This document shows, piece by piece, positions 1 through 7,865 of a DNA stretch of 63,166 nt (the stretch's first letter is position 1; each line of letters opens with the position of its first letter). Under the pieces are notes generated by a model, which saw nothing but the letters and a program-made list of their open reading frames with translations, ran no database searches and was not told where the DNA came from. Position numbers and translations under genes: made by a program. The DNA is from DAOSWM01 sp035380045. Lineage in GTDB: Bacteria; Bacteroidota; Bacteroidia; Bacteroidales; Tenuifilaceae. Location: assembly GCA_035380045.1 (NCBI GenBank), contig DAOSWM010000015.1:1-63166 (forward strand), in the 5' to 3' direction.

Positions 1-66
1 ATTTCAGAGAAAAAAAGATGACTGATATCTGCTTGGGTTCAAGTAAATATTTTCTTGGTTTGTAGC

Positions 67-89
67 TAAAAAAGGGGGCCTTAGCCCCC
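67..89 (-). terminator. Rho-independent terminator of the adenylate kinase-like gene
   Basis: A perfect 6-bp stem (GGGGGC at 74-79, GCCCCC at 84-89) with a 4-base loop is preceded on the plus strand by a run of seven A (67-73). Read on the minus strand this is a GC-rich hairpin followed by a T tract. It lies about 30 bases after the stop codon of the leftward gene at 119, so it most likely ends that transcript. Confidence 0.85.
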
Positions 90-118
90 AGTTTGATTAA
101 AAAGTTTCATTATGTATT

Positions 119-1288
119 TTAAAAGGCCCTTCTTAAGGTAATGTCTACTTGGCTACAAATTTTTTCGAACACCTCTTCTTCCGAGCCATCACCGGAGATC
201 TCTTGGAGAAGGTCACGACGTTGATAGAAGTCGCGAGCCAGTTTTGTTTTTTGTTCGTACTCCTCGAGCCGTGAAACAATGGTTTCGGTATCCATATCAT
301 AAAGACGGCTCTTATCGGTTTTACTCCTCTGACCAAGTCGTTTCATTGCTTCAAGAGGTGAAACCTGAATTTCAATTGCCGAGGTAACAGAACTATTCAT
401 TCGTTTTAGCAGCCCTTCAACAATGTATGCTTGTACAATGGTGCGAGGGAATCCTTTGAAAATGAAGCCTCGTGAACCTGGGCTTGCTTGGATTTTTTCT
501 TCAATTAATTTAATGGCAATCTCATCGGGAACTATCATTCCTTTGTCCATGTATGGTCTTACCATGCGTCCAATATCAGTGTCGTTTTTTATCTCTTGCC
601 GTAGCATTTTTCCTGTTGAAATATACACAAGATTATACTTCTCAGCCATTTTTTTTGCCTGAGTTCCCTTGCCCGAACCAGGGTAACCAAATAGAATAAT
701 ATTCATCCACCTATTCTCAAGGGATTTTTGCACAGCAGCATCGAGGCGAGCCTGAACTTCCTCAATTGTTCCAGTTCCATCGATATTATAGCAAACGCCT
801 TTGTCTTGATAGTACTTAGCTACTGGAACTGTTTTGGCGTAATACTCGGCTAATCTGTACTGGATAACATCATCGTTGTCGTCTTTACGATTGCTGATTT
901 TAGCTCGGGATTGGAGGCGTCGAATTAGCTCGTCATCGGGTACTTCGAGGCTAAGCATACAAGTAAGGGAGGTGTTCATATTCATTAAAAGACCATCAAG
1001 AATGTAGCATTGAACTGTAGTACGGGGAAATCCATCGAACAGAAACCCGTTGGTATCAGTTTTTTTTGTGATACGATTCTCAATAATCTGAACTATAAGT
1101 TCATCAGATACAAGTCCCCCTTTCTCGATTATGTTTTTTGCCTGGATTCCCAATGGGGTTCCCTCGGCGATTTCATCGCGGAGAATTTCTCCTGTTGAGA
1201 TATAGGTAAGGTTGTACTTTTTTATTAACCAATCACTTTGGGTGCCTTTCCCTGCACCTGGAGGGCCAAATAGGGCAATGTTAAGCAT
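119..1288 (-). CDS. Tandem two-domain adenylate kinase-like protein (389 aa)
   Basis: Two adenylate kinase (AMP + ATP to 2 ADP) domains lie in one reading frame: residues 1-194 and 195-389. Each domain is about the length of an ordinary bacterial adenylate kinase without the zinc LID. Domain 1 looks intact: P-loop GPPGAGKGT at 8-16, FDGFPR at 84-89 with Asp85, and the distal R-K-D-D motif at 134-137. Domain 2 keeps a P-loop (GYPGSGKGT, 201-209) and an AMP-site-like STGKMLR (224-230). However, the Asp of DGFPR is Lys278 (FKGFPR), and the R-x-D-D motif reads RLYD (328-331). In adenylate kinases that Asp helps position Mg-nucleotide, so domain 2 is probably impaired or has another role (inference). 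Domain 2 starts with its own Met195, which suggests fusion of duplicated genes. A clear terminator follows. A soluble cytosolic enzyme is expected. Confidence 0.9.
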   Translation of the reverse strand: MLNIALFGPPGAGKGTQSDWLIKKYNLTYISTGEILRDEIAEGTPLGIQAKNIIEKGGLVSDELIVQIIENRITKKTDTNGFLFDGFPRTTVQCYILDGLLMNMNTSLTCMLSLEVPDDELIRRLQSRAKISNRKDDNDDVIQYRLAEYYAKTVPVAKYYQDKGVCYNIDGTGTIEEVQARLDAAVQKSLENRWMNIILFGYPGSGKGTQAKKMAEKYNLVYISTGKMLRQEIKNDTDIGRMVRPYMDKGMIVPDEIAIKLIEEKIQASPGSRGFIFKGFPRTIVQAYIVEGLLKRMNSSVTSAIEIQVSPLEAMKRLGQRSKTDKSRLYDMDTETIVSRLEEYEQKTKLARDFYQRRDLLQEISGDGSEEEVFEKICSQVDITLRRAF

Positions 1289-1620
1289 GACAAGTTGGGT
1301 TAAAATTGATTTACTAAAATATGGAAAAAATAGGAATGTAAAACATTTATATAAGAATTATGGATAATTATTGGAATTATGGTTTCTGGTGTACCTATAC
1401 ATTAATTATAATTTTTTGGTAAAAAGTCTATTTGATAATAGTAATTTGGAGTGTTTAAAGATATTTCCAATACCAAGTTAGCGAGTGTAATTGGTTTTAG
1501 TATTGTTTTAATTGTCTTGTAGAAGTTTGACGTGTAGCCATTAGTCAAAAAAAAATCACTATGGGGGAATCCATAGTGATTTAGCGCACAGAACGAACTA
1601 TAACTATAACAGTTAAGTAA
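1289..1620. other. Intergenic region, AT-rich, no gene seen
   Basis: This 332-base stretch between two leftward genes is AT-rich and holds no open frame that looks coding. Its only clear element is the hairpin terminator at 1547-1581, which belongs to the AraC-type gene to the right. The promoter of the adenylate kinase-like gene must lie here, but I could not pick a convincing TAnnTTTG box. Confidence 0.6.
1547..1581 (-). terminator. Rho-independent terminator of the AraC-type regulator
   Basis: A perfect 11-bp inverted repeat (AATCACTATGG at 1554-1564, CCATAGTGATT at 1571-1581) with a 6-base loop is preceded by an A tract from 1547. Read on the minus strand the hairpin is followed by a run of T. 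It lies about 40 bases after the stop codon of the gene at 1621. Confidence 0.85.
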
Positions 1621-2556
1621 TTACAAGGGTTTTACAGGAACACAGATATCTACTGTAAACTTACCATCTTTAGGTTCCTCGGGATACATCTCGAAGCAGG
1701 GTTTATCGTCGGGTTGGTACCCGCTATTTGGCAACCATTGTCCGTAAACCCACTGCCACGCTTCGCTGAATTGAGTTGCATCGAGCACAAAACGGGCAAT
1801 TACATATTTTGCGGCTTCAACCTCCATTTTACCAACTTCACCATCGACCTTGGTTTGTGGAGGTACGGTGATACAAACGCTCAGGCGAAGTTTGTCCTCA
1901 ACGGTTACGTTGGGGTCGTCGTGGTAGATAACCAGCGATTTGAAATCGGGGCCACCCAGAAGATTTCGGGGGCCAGCCCAGGAGAATAACCTGTTCCACA
2001 GTCCTTCGAACAGCTTATCGTTGCCCTTGTAGGGTCCAATGTGGCGAATGTATGCCACTGTCATTTTTGGGAGATCCTTAATCTCCACACTTTTGTTCAG
2101 TTCCATATTTGTTTTCCATTTAATTGTGTTGGATTCAGAACAAAAGTACATGGAAGGTCGCATGTCGGGTTGCTTTGCGTTGCTATGGGTTTGACTTATA
2201 TTGCTAATATCACTTTTTTCTTGCCGATACTGACTTGCAGAAATTCCGAAAAAACTTTTAAAATTCCGTGAGAAGATTGATAAATCAGAAAAACCGCACT
2301 TAAAAGCGATTTCTGAAATTGTTTCCTTTGGGTTCATTAAAAGCATCATAGCAGCACGCTCGACACGAACACGGGTGATGAACTGGAATGGGGTTTCGCC
2401 AACTGCCCCGTAAAAAATTCGGTTGAAGTGAAATTTTGAAAAGTTTGCCGCAGCGGCAAGATCCTGCAGCGTAAATTGCTTTCCAATGTTATTTTCAATA
2501 TAATCGAAAGCCTTGTTTATTCGGGCAATGTACTCGTTTTGGGTTTGGCTGGGCAT
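1621..2556 (-). CDS. AraC family transcriptional regulator with GyrI-like effector domain (311 aa)
   Basis: The first ~110 residues form an AraC/XylS double helix-turn-helix. The first helix region reads TLQDLAAAANFSKFHFNRIF. The second contains ISEIAFKCGFSDLSIFSRNF followed by the typical F-G-I-S-A-S-Q-Y-R end. Residues ~150-311 match the GyrI-like small-molecule-binding domain (family features VAYIRHIGPY near its start and an acidic WLPNSGY...PCFEMY segment near its end). This is the Rob/SoxS-like 'DNA-binding plus effector-binding' layout, usually linked to drug or stress response. The ligand cannot be read from sequence. The start is an ATG. The gene is monocistronic, with its own terminator. 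Confidence 0.9.
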   Translation of the reverse strand: MPSQTQNEYIARINKAFDYIENNIGKQFTLQDLAAAANFSKFHFNRIFYGAVGETPFQFITRVRVERAAMMLLMNPKETISEIAFKCGFSDLSIFSRNFKSFFGISASQYRQEKSDISNISQTHSNAKQPDMRPSMYFCSESNTIKWKTNMELNKSVEIKDLPKMTVAYIRHIGPYKGNDKLFEGLWNRLFSWAGPRNLLGGPDFKSLVIYHDDPNVTVEDKLRLSVCITVPPQTKVDGEVGKMEVEAAKYVIARFVLDATQFSEAWQWVYGQWLPNSGYQPDDKPCFEMYPEEPKDGKFTVDICVPVKPL

Positions 2557-2647
2557 GGAACACAGATTATGTTGATTTAACGGATTTACAGGGATTATGG
2601 GCTCACTTTACTTTTTCATCTCTATTATGCAAAAATATGACATTGTT

Positions 2648-2818
2648 TCATAATACAACACCAAAACCACTTTGTTTTAAAACCTTTAATGTTCGTAATG
2701 TATTCCAGTGGCTTGGTTTCCCTGATTCTTCCATGTTGAAGTGGGTTTGGCCGGATTGTTTGGCTTGAAGGAACTCGGTACCATCGGAATGGCGATATTT
2801 TAGCAGCACTTTTTGCAT
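2648..2818 (-). pseudogene. Small ORF, possible C-terminal remnant of a larger protein
   Basis: From the ATG at 2818 this gives 56 residues; a TTG start at 2866 would give 72 and overlap the upstream gene's stop. The conserved-looking part contains GTEFLQAKQSGQTHFNMEES followed by G-K-P-S-H-W-N-T-L-R-T-L-K-V-L-K. From memory, this pattern resembles the extreme C-terminus of longer bacterial proteins (the GKPSrWNTLRaLRVLk type), which suggests a truncated remnant. An in-frame stop directly upstream shows that the longer protein is absent here. It could instead be a small functional protein co-transcribed with the sigma factor operon. Low certainty. Confidence 0.4.
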
Positions 2819-2859
2819 AAAATATTGCAAATCAATGGGAAAGTTGTAGTTTGTAAAAA

Positions 2860-3462
2860 CTAGCAAGCATTAAGTTCGGATAGCATTTGCTTTGCGCTAT
2901 CGACTAATGGTTTTTGTCGTTTTTTCCATATTAGATAGCCAATATATGCAGCCCCACCAAATACTATGGTTAATATTGACTGAACAACTAAAATTCTGTT
3001 TAAAGGGGTAAGATCGGTTAACCGGTTGTATAAGGAGAATACCAAAGCAATGTCAATTAGAATAATTGGAATGGCAATTTGAAAATAGTACTTAGCCTTT
3101 AGCTGGTATCGGTCAATTACCTTTGTAAGCATTTCGGATAGAGAAACTGAGTAATCAATATCTCGATACACCTTGTAAAGGTTGCGAAAAATTGCATAAA
3201 AAATTACAAATGCCATAAAATAAAATAACTGGGAAATCCCACGTTCAATGCTTCCCGTTGCAACAAAATTAATTGCAAAAATTAATGCGTAAAAGAAAAT
3301 GAAAATCAAGTAAATCATCTTAAAGGATTTAACCTGTTGTAGGTAACGTTGATCCTCGTTCTTAAGTTTTACAATAAAATTTTCCATATCAATTGAGTTA
3401 AAAGGGTTAAAATCGTTTGTGTTTTCGCAATTTGCAATGTTCGAAATATTCTGATTATTCAT
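2860..3462 (-). CDS. Four-helix membrane protein co-encoded with an ECF sigma factor (200 aa)
   Basis: I do not recognise a named family. After a hydrophilic ~45-residue N-terminus there are four likely membrane helices: ~residues 48-68 (contains MIYLIFIFFYALIFAINFVA), ~75-95, ~123-145 and ~158-178, ending with a basic patch. The start codon overlaps the end of the sigma factor gene by 8 bases, so translation is probably coupled. In Bacteroidota a membrane protein directly after an ECF sigma gene is often its anti-sigma partner. The soluble N-terminus could hold the sigma factor, but no zinc-binding anti-sigma motif is visible, so this role is inference. Confidence 0.75.
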   Translation of the reverse strand: MNNQNISNIANCENTNDFNPFNSIDMENFIVKLKNEDQRYLQQVKSFKMIYLIFIFFYALIFAINFVATGSIERGISQLFYFMAFVIFYAIFRNLYKVYRDIDYSVSLSEMLTKVIDRYQLKAKYYFQIAIPIILIDIALVFSLYNRLTDLTPLNRILVVQSILTIVFGGAAYIGYLIWKKRQKPLVDSAKQMLSELNAC

Positions 3463-3967
3463 AGCTTCCTCCTTTCATTTTTTCCTTTAACAATTCCTTT
3501 ACCCTGTGAATTTTTACCCTTACGTTGGGTTCTGTAATACCAAGCACGTCAGCAATTTCCTTGGTTGAGAGTTCCTGAAGAACCAACCCCATTAACGCTT
3601 TGTCGATTACGCATAGCTGGTTCAGCTCGGTTTGAAGCAGATTCAGCTGCTCGTGGTGAAGATTGTTAATATTGTCATCAATCAAAATATTTTGTGCTGA
3701 GACTGAATTGATATCAACATTGAGCCTCATCTGTTTGTAACTTTTGCCGGCATAGCTGAGCGAGGTGTTAATGGCTACTCGGTATATCCAGGTTCCAATT
3801 TCTGATTCTCCCCTGAACGAGTCGAGGCTCTTCCACACGTTAATTAGGATTTCCTGGTACATGTCCTTCTGGTCGTCGGGAGTAGGGGCGTAGTAATGAC
3901 AAATGCTCTGAATTCTGCCGTTGTTCTCCTCAATAATGCGTTTAAACTTGTCCTCCTTTGTCTGCAT
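3455..3967 (-). CDS. ECF-type RNA polymerase sigma factor (170 aa)
   Basis: This is the usual length and layout of a sigma-70 extracytoplasmic-function factor. Region 2 (~residues 28-75) includes DQKDMYQEILINVWKSL followed by a W-I-Y-R-V-A-I-N-T segment. Region 4 (~110-165) includes LQELSTKEIADVLGITEPNV and a recognition helix ending R-V-K-I-H-R-V-K-E-L-L. It would direct core RNA polymerase to a specific promoter set in response to a signal relayed by the membrane protein encoded just downstream with an 8-base overlap. The regulon cannot be seen from this sequence. Confidence 0.93.
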   Translation of the reverse strand: MQTKEDKFKRIIEENNGRIQSICHYYAPTPDDQKDMYQEILINVWKSLDSFRGESEIGTWIYRVAINTSLSYAGKSYKQMRLNVDINSVSAQNILIDDNINNLHHEQLNLLQTELNQLCVIDKALMGLVLQELSTKEIADVLGITEPNVRVKIHRVKELLKEKMKGGSYE

Positions 3968-4265
3968 TTAAACTTGTTTTTCTATTTAGTATGCTGAAGT
4001 AACAGTTTGTTACAAATTTTGGAAGAATTTTTTTAATTTTTCATGTTAAGACACAATAGAATGAAATAGGATTGCCTTTGGATTTATACCCACAAGTGAT
4101 ATTCAATAATGTGAAAAAAGTTTGTAGCAGCCTCTAAACCCTAACTTTATTGATAGAATAAATGCAATCTAGAGAAAAGAACTTTAGAGGAGTTCTATCC
4201 TCTGAAATGTTTTGTGAAAAACTTCACGTGTATTTTTGAAAGGAAAGTAAAAAGTAACTCCTTTT

Positions 4266-5714
4266 TTAAAAAACAAAGCCAACGCCTACAGTGTAGCTGC
4301 TTGGTAGTACCTTGCTGTTCCTATCAATTGAGGTAAAGGACCGTTGGGCAGTTGAAACAATATGAATTCCCATCATTTCTATACCAATCCCAAATTGTAG
4401 CCCCTTCTCGTTGTTCCAGTAGCTGTTTGTAAAATCGAGATTATCTCCACCAACTTTTGCTAAAAACTTATGGGAGTAATATGGACCAACCAAAACGAAT
4501 AAATCGGGAGACATGCCTCCCTTTTTGGGGATTAAACTTAAGCGAATATTAACAGGAACGATAATTTCATGAGTACGTAAAATTCCGTTAGGGTGTTCGC
4601 TACCAGCTGTTCTGTAAAGCACTTCGGGTTGTAAACTTACGGTTTTAGTTAGGTTTACTTGAGTAAAAAATCCTGCTTGAGCAGCAAATATTTGTTTACC
4701 AACGTAAAACTCTTTTTTGTATAGGTGATTCGAATTTCCAGCGCTTATGCGAACCCCAAGTTTTGGTGAGTACCATTTACTTTGCGATTGCGCAAGAAAA
4801 CGCCTGTCGGGTTTCAACTTATCCATGTTCGAGAGGGCGGAAACAGCATCAATCATAAAATCACCAATTTTAGCTATCCCTTTATAGTCTAGTAGGTTCG
4901 CATCATCCTCGGGTTTGTGGTAGGGTGATATGGTTGAAGTAAAAATGTGAATAGCCGGAATCCCCTGGCTTCCAAAAGGGGCAGTGTCGGTTTGCTTCTC
5001 AAAATTCCTTCCCTGTTTTTTTACTGAGATACCGTGTTTACTCGCAATTGAATTTAGTATTTCATCACCATTAGCAATTGTTTTATTCCCTTTCATGTCA
5101 ATTCCTCCGTAAGTTGACAGCATTCCTACCATATCCATACTAAACATAACTTGTACTTTTTCAATAGGAATTACATGGTTGGTAACCATATGTGTAGAAC
5201 CAATTAGTCCAGCTTCTTCACCATCGAATGCAATAAGAATTACCGAACGTTTTAGCTTGTTTTTATTGTTAACTAACCAACGGCCTAGTTCAATGAGTGT
5301 TGCTGTTCCCGACGCATTATCGTCAGCTCCATTGTACACAACTTTCTTCCCGTTTCGAATCCTGTAAGCAACATGGTCGTAGTGGGCTCCAACAACAATA
5401 AATTCGTTCTTTAGAATTGGATCATTACCTTCAACCCATCCAATAATGTTGCATCCTTCGGTGCTAACCATGCCCCCTGAACTTATAAACTCATGCCGAT
5501 AGGTTCCATACCATGGCGAAATACCAGCATTTACAAATTGGTCTATAACATATTCAGCAGCCATTCTTCCTCCCTTTGCTCCAAAACCTCGTCCCATTAG
5601 CGAGTCGGATGCAAGCGTGTATACATGCTGCTTAAGTAATTGTTCGCTAATGTTTTGTGATTTTAATATGGGTGATGCTGCTAGCAGAGTAATAAGTAAA
5701 ATGTTTTTCTTCAT
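4266..5714 (-). CDS. Secreted M28 metallopeptidase fused to a C-terminal outer-membrane beta-barrel (482 aa)
   Basis: A signal peptide occupies ~residues 1-19. The M28 (aminopeptidase Y/S-like) di-zinc domain spans ~30-295: GAHYDH with His111 and Asp113, NGADDNASG with the bridging Asp near 131, DGEEAG with Glu166/167, Asp194 in SMDMVG, and His266 in SPYHKPEDD. All expected metal and catalytic positions are present. From ~310 to the end the sequence changes to alternating polar/hydrophobic strands (examples LQPEVLYRTAG, FVLVGPYYSHKF, TVGVGFVF) and ends in Phe, as expected for an outer-membrane beta-barrel of the porin-like type. The peptidase is probably tethered to the outer membrane through this barrel; whether it faces the periplasm or the outside is unclear. 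An M28-barrel fusion is unusual. Confidence 0.88.
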   Translation of the reverse strand: MKKNILLITLLAASPILKSQNISEQLLKQHVYTLASDSLMGRGFGAKGGRMAAEYVIDQFVNAGISPWYGTYRHEFISSGGMVSTEGCNIIGWVEGNDPILKNEFIVVGAHYDHVAYRIRNGKKVVYNGADDNASGTATLIELGRWLVNNKNKLKRSVILIAFDGEEAGLIGSTHMVTNHVIPIEKVQVMFSMDMVGMLSTYGGIDMKGNKTIANGDEILNSIASKHGISVKKQGRNFEKQTDTAPFGSQGIPAIHIFTSTISPYHKPEDDANLLDYKGIAKIGDFMIDAVSALSNMDKLKPDRRFLAQSQSKWYSPKLGVRISAGNSNHLYKKEFYVGKQIFAAQAGFFTQVNLTKTVSLQPEVLYRTAGSEHPNGILRTHEIIVPVNIRLSLIPKKGGMSPDLFVLVGPYYSHKFLAKVGGDNLDFTNSYWNNEKGLQFGIGIEMMGIHIVSTAQRSFTSIDRNSKVLPSSYTVGVGFVF

Positions 5715-6018
5715 GGGTTTGTTAATTTACTATGGAGAAAATATTTTGACTTACATAGAGTTGAAAAGTTACATTGTTCTTAGAATAAAGAAACAAAAAA
5801 GATGTTTCCCTACCATTTTCAGTAGTTAGTGTTTTATAGTAACAAGTACCTCAAAGGTGCAGTTGTATTTACTGCATCATTAATGGTTAACAACTTGATA
5901 ATATATACAGTAAGGAACTCTTTTGTGAGTTTTTTGCTTTTTTTGTACGTGAGATTTTGAACATACCAAGTGGAGAGGTGGGCATTACATTTGTTAAAAA
6001 CACTTCGAACACATTCTT
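5715..6018. other. Intergenic region without recognisable feature
   Basis: These 304 AT-rich bases lie between two leftward genes. They must contain the end of the TetR transcript and the promoter of the M28-barrel gene. I see neither a convincing hairpin with a T tract nor a clear TAnnTTTG box. Confidence 0.5.
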
Positions 6019-6618
6019 TTACGTACCAATTAGCTTGCAGAACTCGTCAACCAACTCTTTCTCTTTTTCGTGAATGGAATCCATTTCCCCTCCAATAACC
6101 GAGTTTAATTCAGCCCCATCAATCATAAGCGAGAATAATTTTGCCAGCCAATCGGGTGAAAGTCCCCCGTGAACTTCCCCGTTTTCTATACCAGTAATAA
6201 ATATTTTCTCGAGGGTTTCCACCTCGTTTGCTGCTGCAGAAATAAGCTCGTTGCGAATTTCAGGGAAAAGCTTTATTGCCTGAAAAACCAGGGTGAAGTA
6301 ACCCGTATCGAGGTTGTTATCATTGGAGGTTTCCTGCATTTCGCTAAACATATTCGCCTTGAAGTCAACAAAATTCTTCAGGTTTTCAGCAAGCGAAACC
6401 ATGTACGATGGGGTGAAACTTTTTACATTCAGCCCTTCCAGTAGGAATGCTTTTACCGATTCCTTAAAGAGTTCTTCCTTGCTGCTAAAGTAGTGGTAGA
6501 AAGCTCCCTTCGAGAGTTTCGATTTTTCTACAAGCTCCTTCATGGTTACTTCCCTGTAACCTTTGGAAAGGAAAAGTTTAAATGACTCTGAAAGGATGCG
6601 TACCCTAGTGTTTTTCAT
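6019..6618 (-). CDS. TetR family transcriptional repressor (199 aa)
   Basis: The N-terminal ~50 residues form the TetR helix-turn-helix: RILSESFKLFLSKGYREVTM, then K-E-L-V-E-K-S-K-L-S-K-G-A-F-Y-H-Y-F-S-S-K-E-E-L-F. The rest is the variable helical ligand and dimer domain, which gives no clue to the inducer. The gene stands alone. A palindrome (6622-6639) sits 3 bases before its start codon, just downstream of a matching promoter (6641-6671), so it very likely represses itself. No efflux or lipid-metabolism operon directly adjoins it to hint at other targets. Confidence 0.92.
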   Translation of the reverse strand: MKNTRVRILSESFKLFLSKGYREVTMKELVEKSKLSKGAFYHYFSSKEELFKESVKAFLLEGLNVKSFTPSYMVSLAENLKNFVDFKANMFSEMQETSNDNNLDTGYFTLVFQAIKLFPEIRNELISAAANEVETLEKIFITGIENGEVHGGLSPDWLAKLFSLMIDGAELNSVIGGEMDSIHEKEKELVDEFCKLIGT

Positions 6619-6621
6619 ATA

Positions 6622-6639
6622 ATACCGTCCGTTTGGTAT
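6622..6639. promoter_or_regulatory. Candidate TetR operator
   Basis: The 18-base sequence has half-sites ATACC...GGTAT at its ends and CG at the centre (12 of 18 positions are symmetric). It lies between the -7 box of the TetR gene promoter and its start codon, covering the expected transcription start. The size and the AccG-nn-CGGT style match operators of TetR repressors. That this protein binds here is inference. Confidence 0.65.
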
Positions 6640-6640
6640 G

Positions 6641-6671
6641 CAAATATAAGTAATTAGTTTTCAATTGTCAA
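6641..6671 (-). promoter_or_regulatory. Bacteroidetes-type promoter of the TetR gene
   Basis: On the minus strand TATATTTG (6641-6648) matches the Bacteroidetes -7 consensus TAnnTTTG, and TTG (6669-6671) stands 20 bases upstream as the -33 box. The predicted start point falls inside the candidate operator at 6622-6639. Confidence 0.65.
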
Positions 6672-6691
6672 GATAATTTTGAATTATTTAT

Positions 6692-6718
6692 AAAAAAACC
6701 CCGACAAATGTGTCGAGG
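6692..6718 (-). terminator. Rho-independent terminator of ilvE
   Basis: CCCCGACA (6699-6706) pairs with TGTCGAGG (6711-6718) across a 4-base loop, with one G-T pair. A run of seven A (6692-6698) becomes the T tract on the minus strand. It lies about 25 bases after the stop of the aminotransferase gene and just upstream of the TetR promoter. Confidence 0.85.
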
Positions 6719-6742
6719 TTCAAAAATCGATTATTTGTTTTT

Positions 6743-7762
6743 TTACTCAATTACGGTAACCCAGCCGTGCTTGTCATCAATATCACCGTATTGAATTCCA
6801 ACCAGCGTATCGTAGAGTTTCTTAGAAATATCTCCGGGTTTGCCATTGGGGCAAAACTTGTATACTTTGCCGGTGTCCAAATCGTTAATCTCGCCAATGG
6901 GCGAAATAATGGCTGCAGTTCCGCAGGCTCCAACTTCTTCAAATGTGTCAAGTTCGTCAACGGGAACCGGACGGCGTTCAACGTTCAGCCCAATGTCCTG
7001 TGCCAGTTCAATTAGGCTCATGTTGGTAATGGAACCCAGAATTGATGAGGATTTTGGGGTGATGTACGTATTGTTTTTAATTCCGAAGAAGTTGGCTGCG
7101 CCAATCTCATCGATATATTTTTTCTCGCATGAGTCGAGGTACATGGGTGCGCTGTAGCCAGCTTTCTGAGCCTTAATGGTTCCCCGAAGGCTGGCAGCGT
7201 AATTTCCGCCTACTTTAAAGGTTCCGGTTCCTAGGGGAGCCGCCCGGTCGCTATCGCGAACAATGGCAATTTTTACAGGGTTGAAACCCTCCTTGAAGTA
7301 AGGGCCAACAGGCGTTACGAAAACCAAAAACATGTACTCCTTGGCAGGACGAACGCCAACCTCAGCGCCAATTCCAAAAAGCGTTGGCCTAATGTACAGT
7401 GAGGCTCCTGTTCCGTAAGGCGGAACAAATTTTTCGTTCAGCTTTACAGCTTTAACAATGGCATCGCGAAAAAGGTTCTCGGGAACCTGCGCCATTAGTA
7501 CTCCTTCAGCAGAGCGCTGAAGCCTTTTTGCGTTTTCTTCCCAACGGAACAAGCGAATTTTGTTATCCTTTCCACGGTAGGCTTTCATTCCCTCAAAGGC
7601 TTCCTGTCCGTAGTGGATTGATGTTGCCGCAATGTGTATGGGCATGTATTCGGAATCTGAAACTTCCAATTCGCCCCACTTTCCATCCTTATAGAAGCAG
7701 CGAACGTTATAGTCGGTTTTTATGTAACCAAACGGAAGGTTCTTCCAATCGAGCTGTTGCAT
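6743..7762 (-). CDS. ilvE: Branched-chain amino acid aminotransferase (339 aa)
   Basis: A fold-type IV PLP aminotransferase that reversibly transfers the amino group of leucine, isoleucine and valine to 2-oxoglutarate, the last step of their synthesis or first of their breakdown. Family markers: FEGMKAYRGKDNKIRLFRWE near residue 60, the PLP lysine segment F-K-V-G-G-N-Y-A-A-S-L (~180), YLDSCEKKYIDEIGAANFF (~208-226), and the late GTAAIISPIGEI block. The length fits the larger (eukaryote-like) IlvE class common in Bacteroidota. A TAnnTTTG-like box on the minus strand (7790-7797) lies 28 bases upstream of the ATG without a clear -33 partner. The gene is monocistronic with its own terminator. Confidence 0.95.
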   Translation of the reverse strand: MQQLDWKNLPFGYIKTDYNVRCFYKDGKWGELEVSDSEYMPIHIAATSIHYGQEAFEGMKAYRGKDNKIRLFRWEENAKRLQRSAEGVLMAQVPENLFRDAIVKAVKLNEKFVPPYGTGASLYIRPTLFGIGAEVGVRPAKEYMFLVFVTPVGPYFKEGFNPVKIAIVRDSDRAAPLGTGTFKVGGNYAASLRGTIKAQKAGYSAPMYLDSCEKKYIDEIGAANFFGIKNNTYITPKSSSILGSITNMSLIELAQDIGLNVERRPVPVDELDTFEEVGACGTAAIISPIGEINDLDTGKVYKFCPNGKPGDISKKLYDTLVGIQYGDIDDKHGWVTVIE

Positions 7763-7865
7763 GATGACTTAATTTTTGGTTGATGTTTACAAAGGTAAAA
7801 TTATTAATTGTGCCGGTAAACCTTTTTTAGGTGTTATCGGACAGATTTCTTAAAATTTGACGTCG

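Noticed and set aside
119..704. Second adenylate kinase as a separate gene starting at Met195
   Set aside because: There is no stop or spacer between the domains, so the sequence shows one continuous frame; internal initiation cannot be excluded but is not supported.
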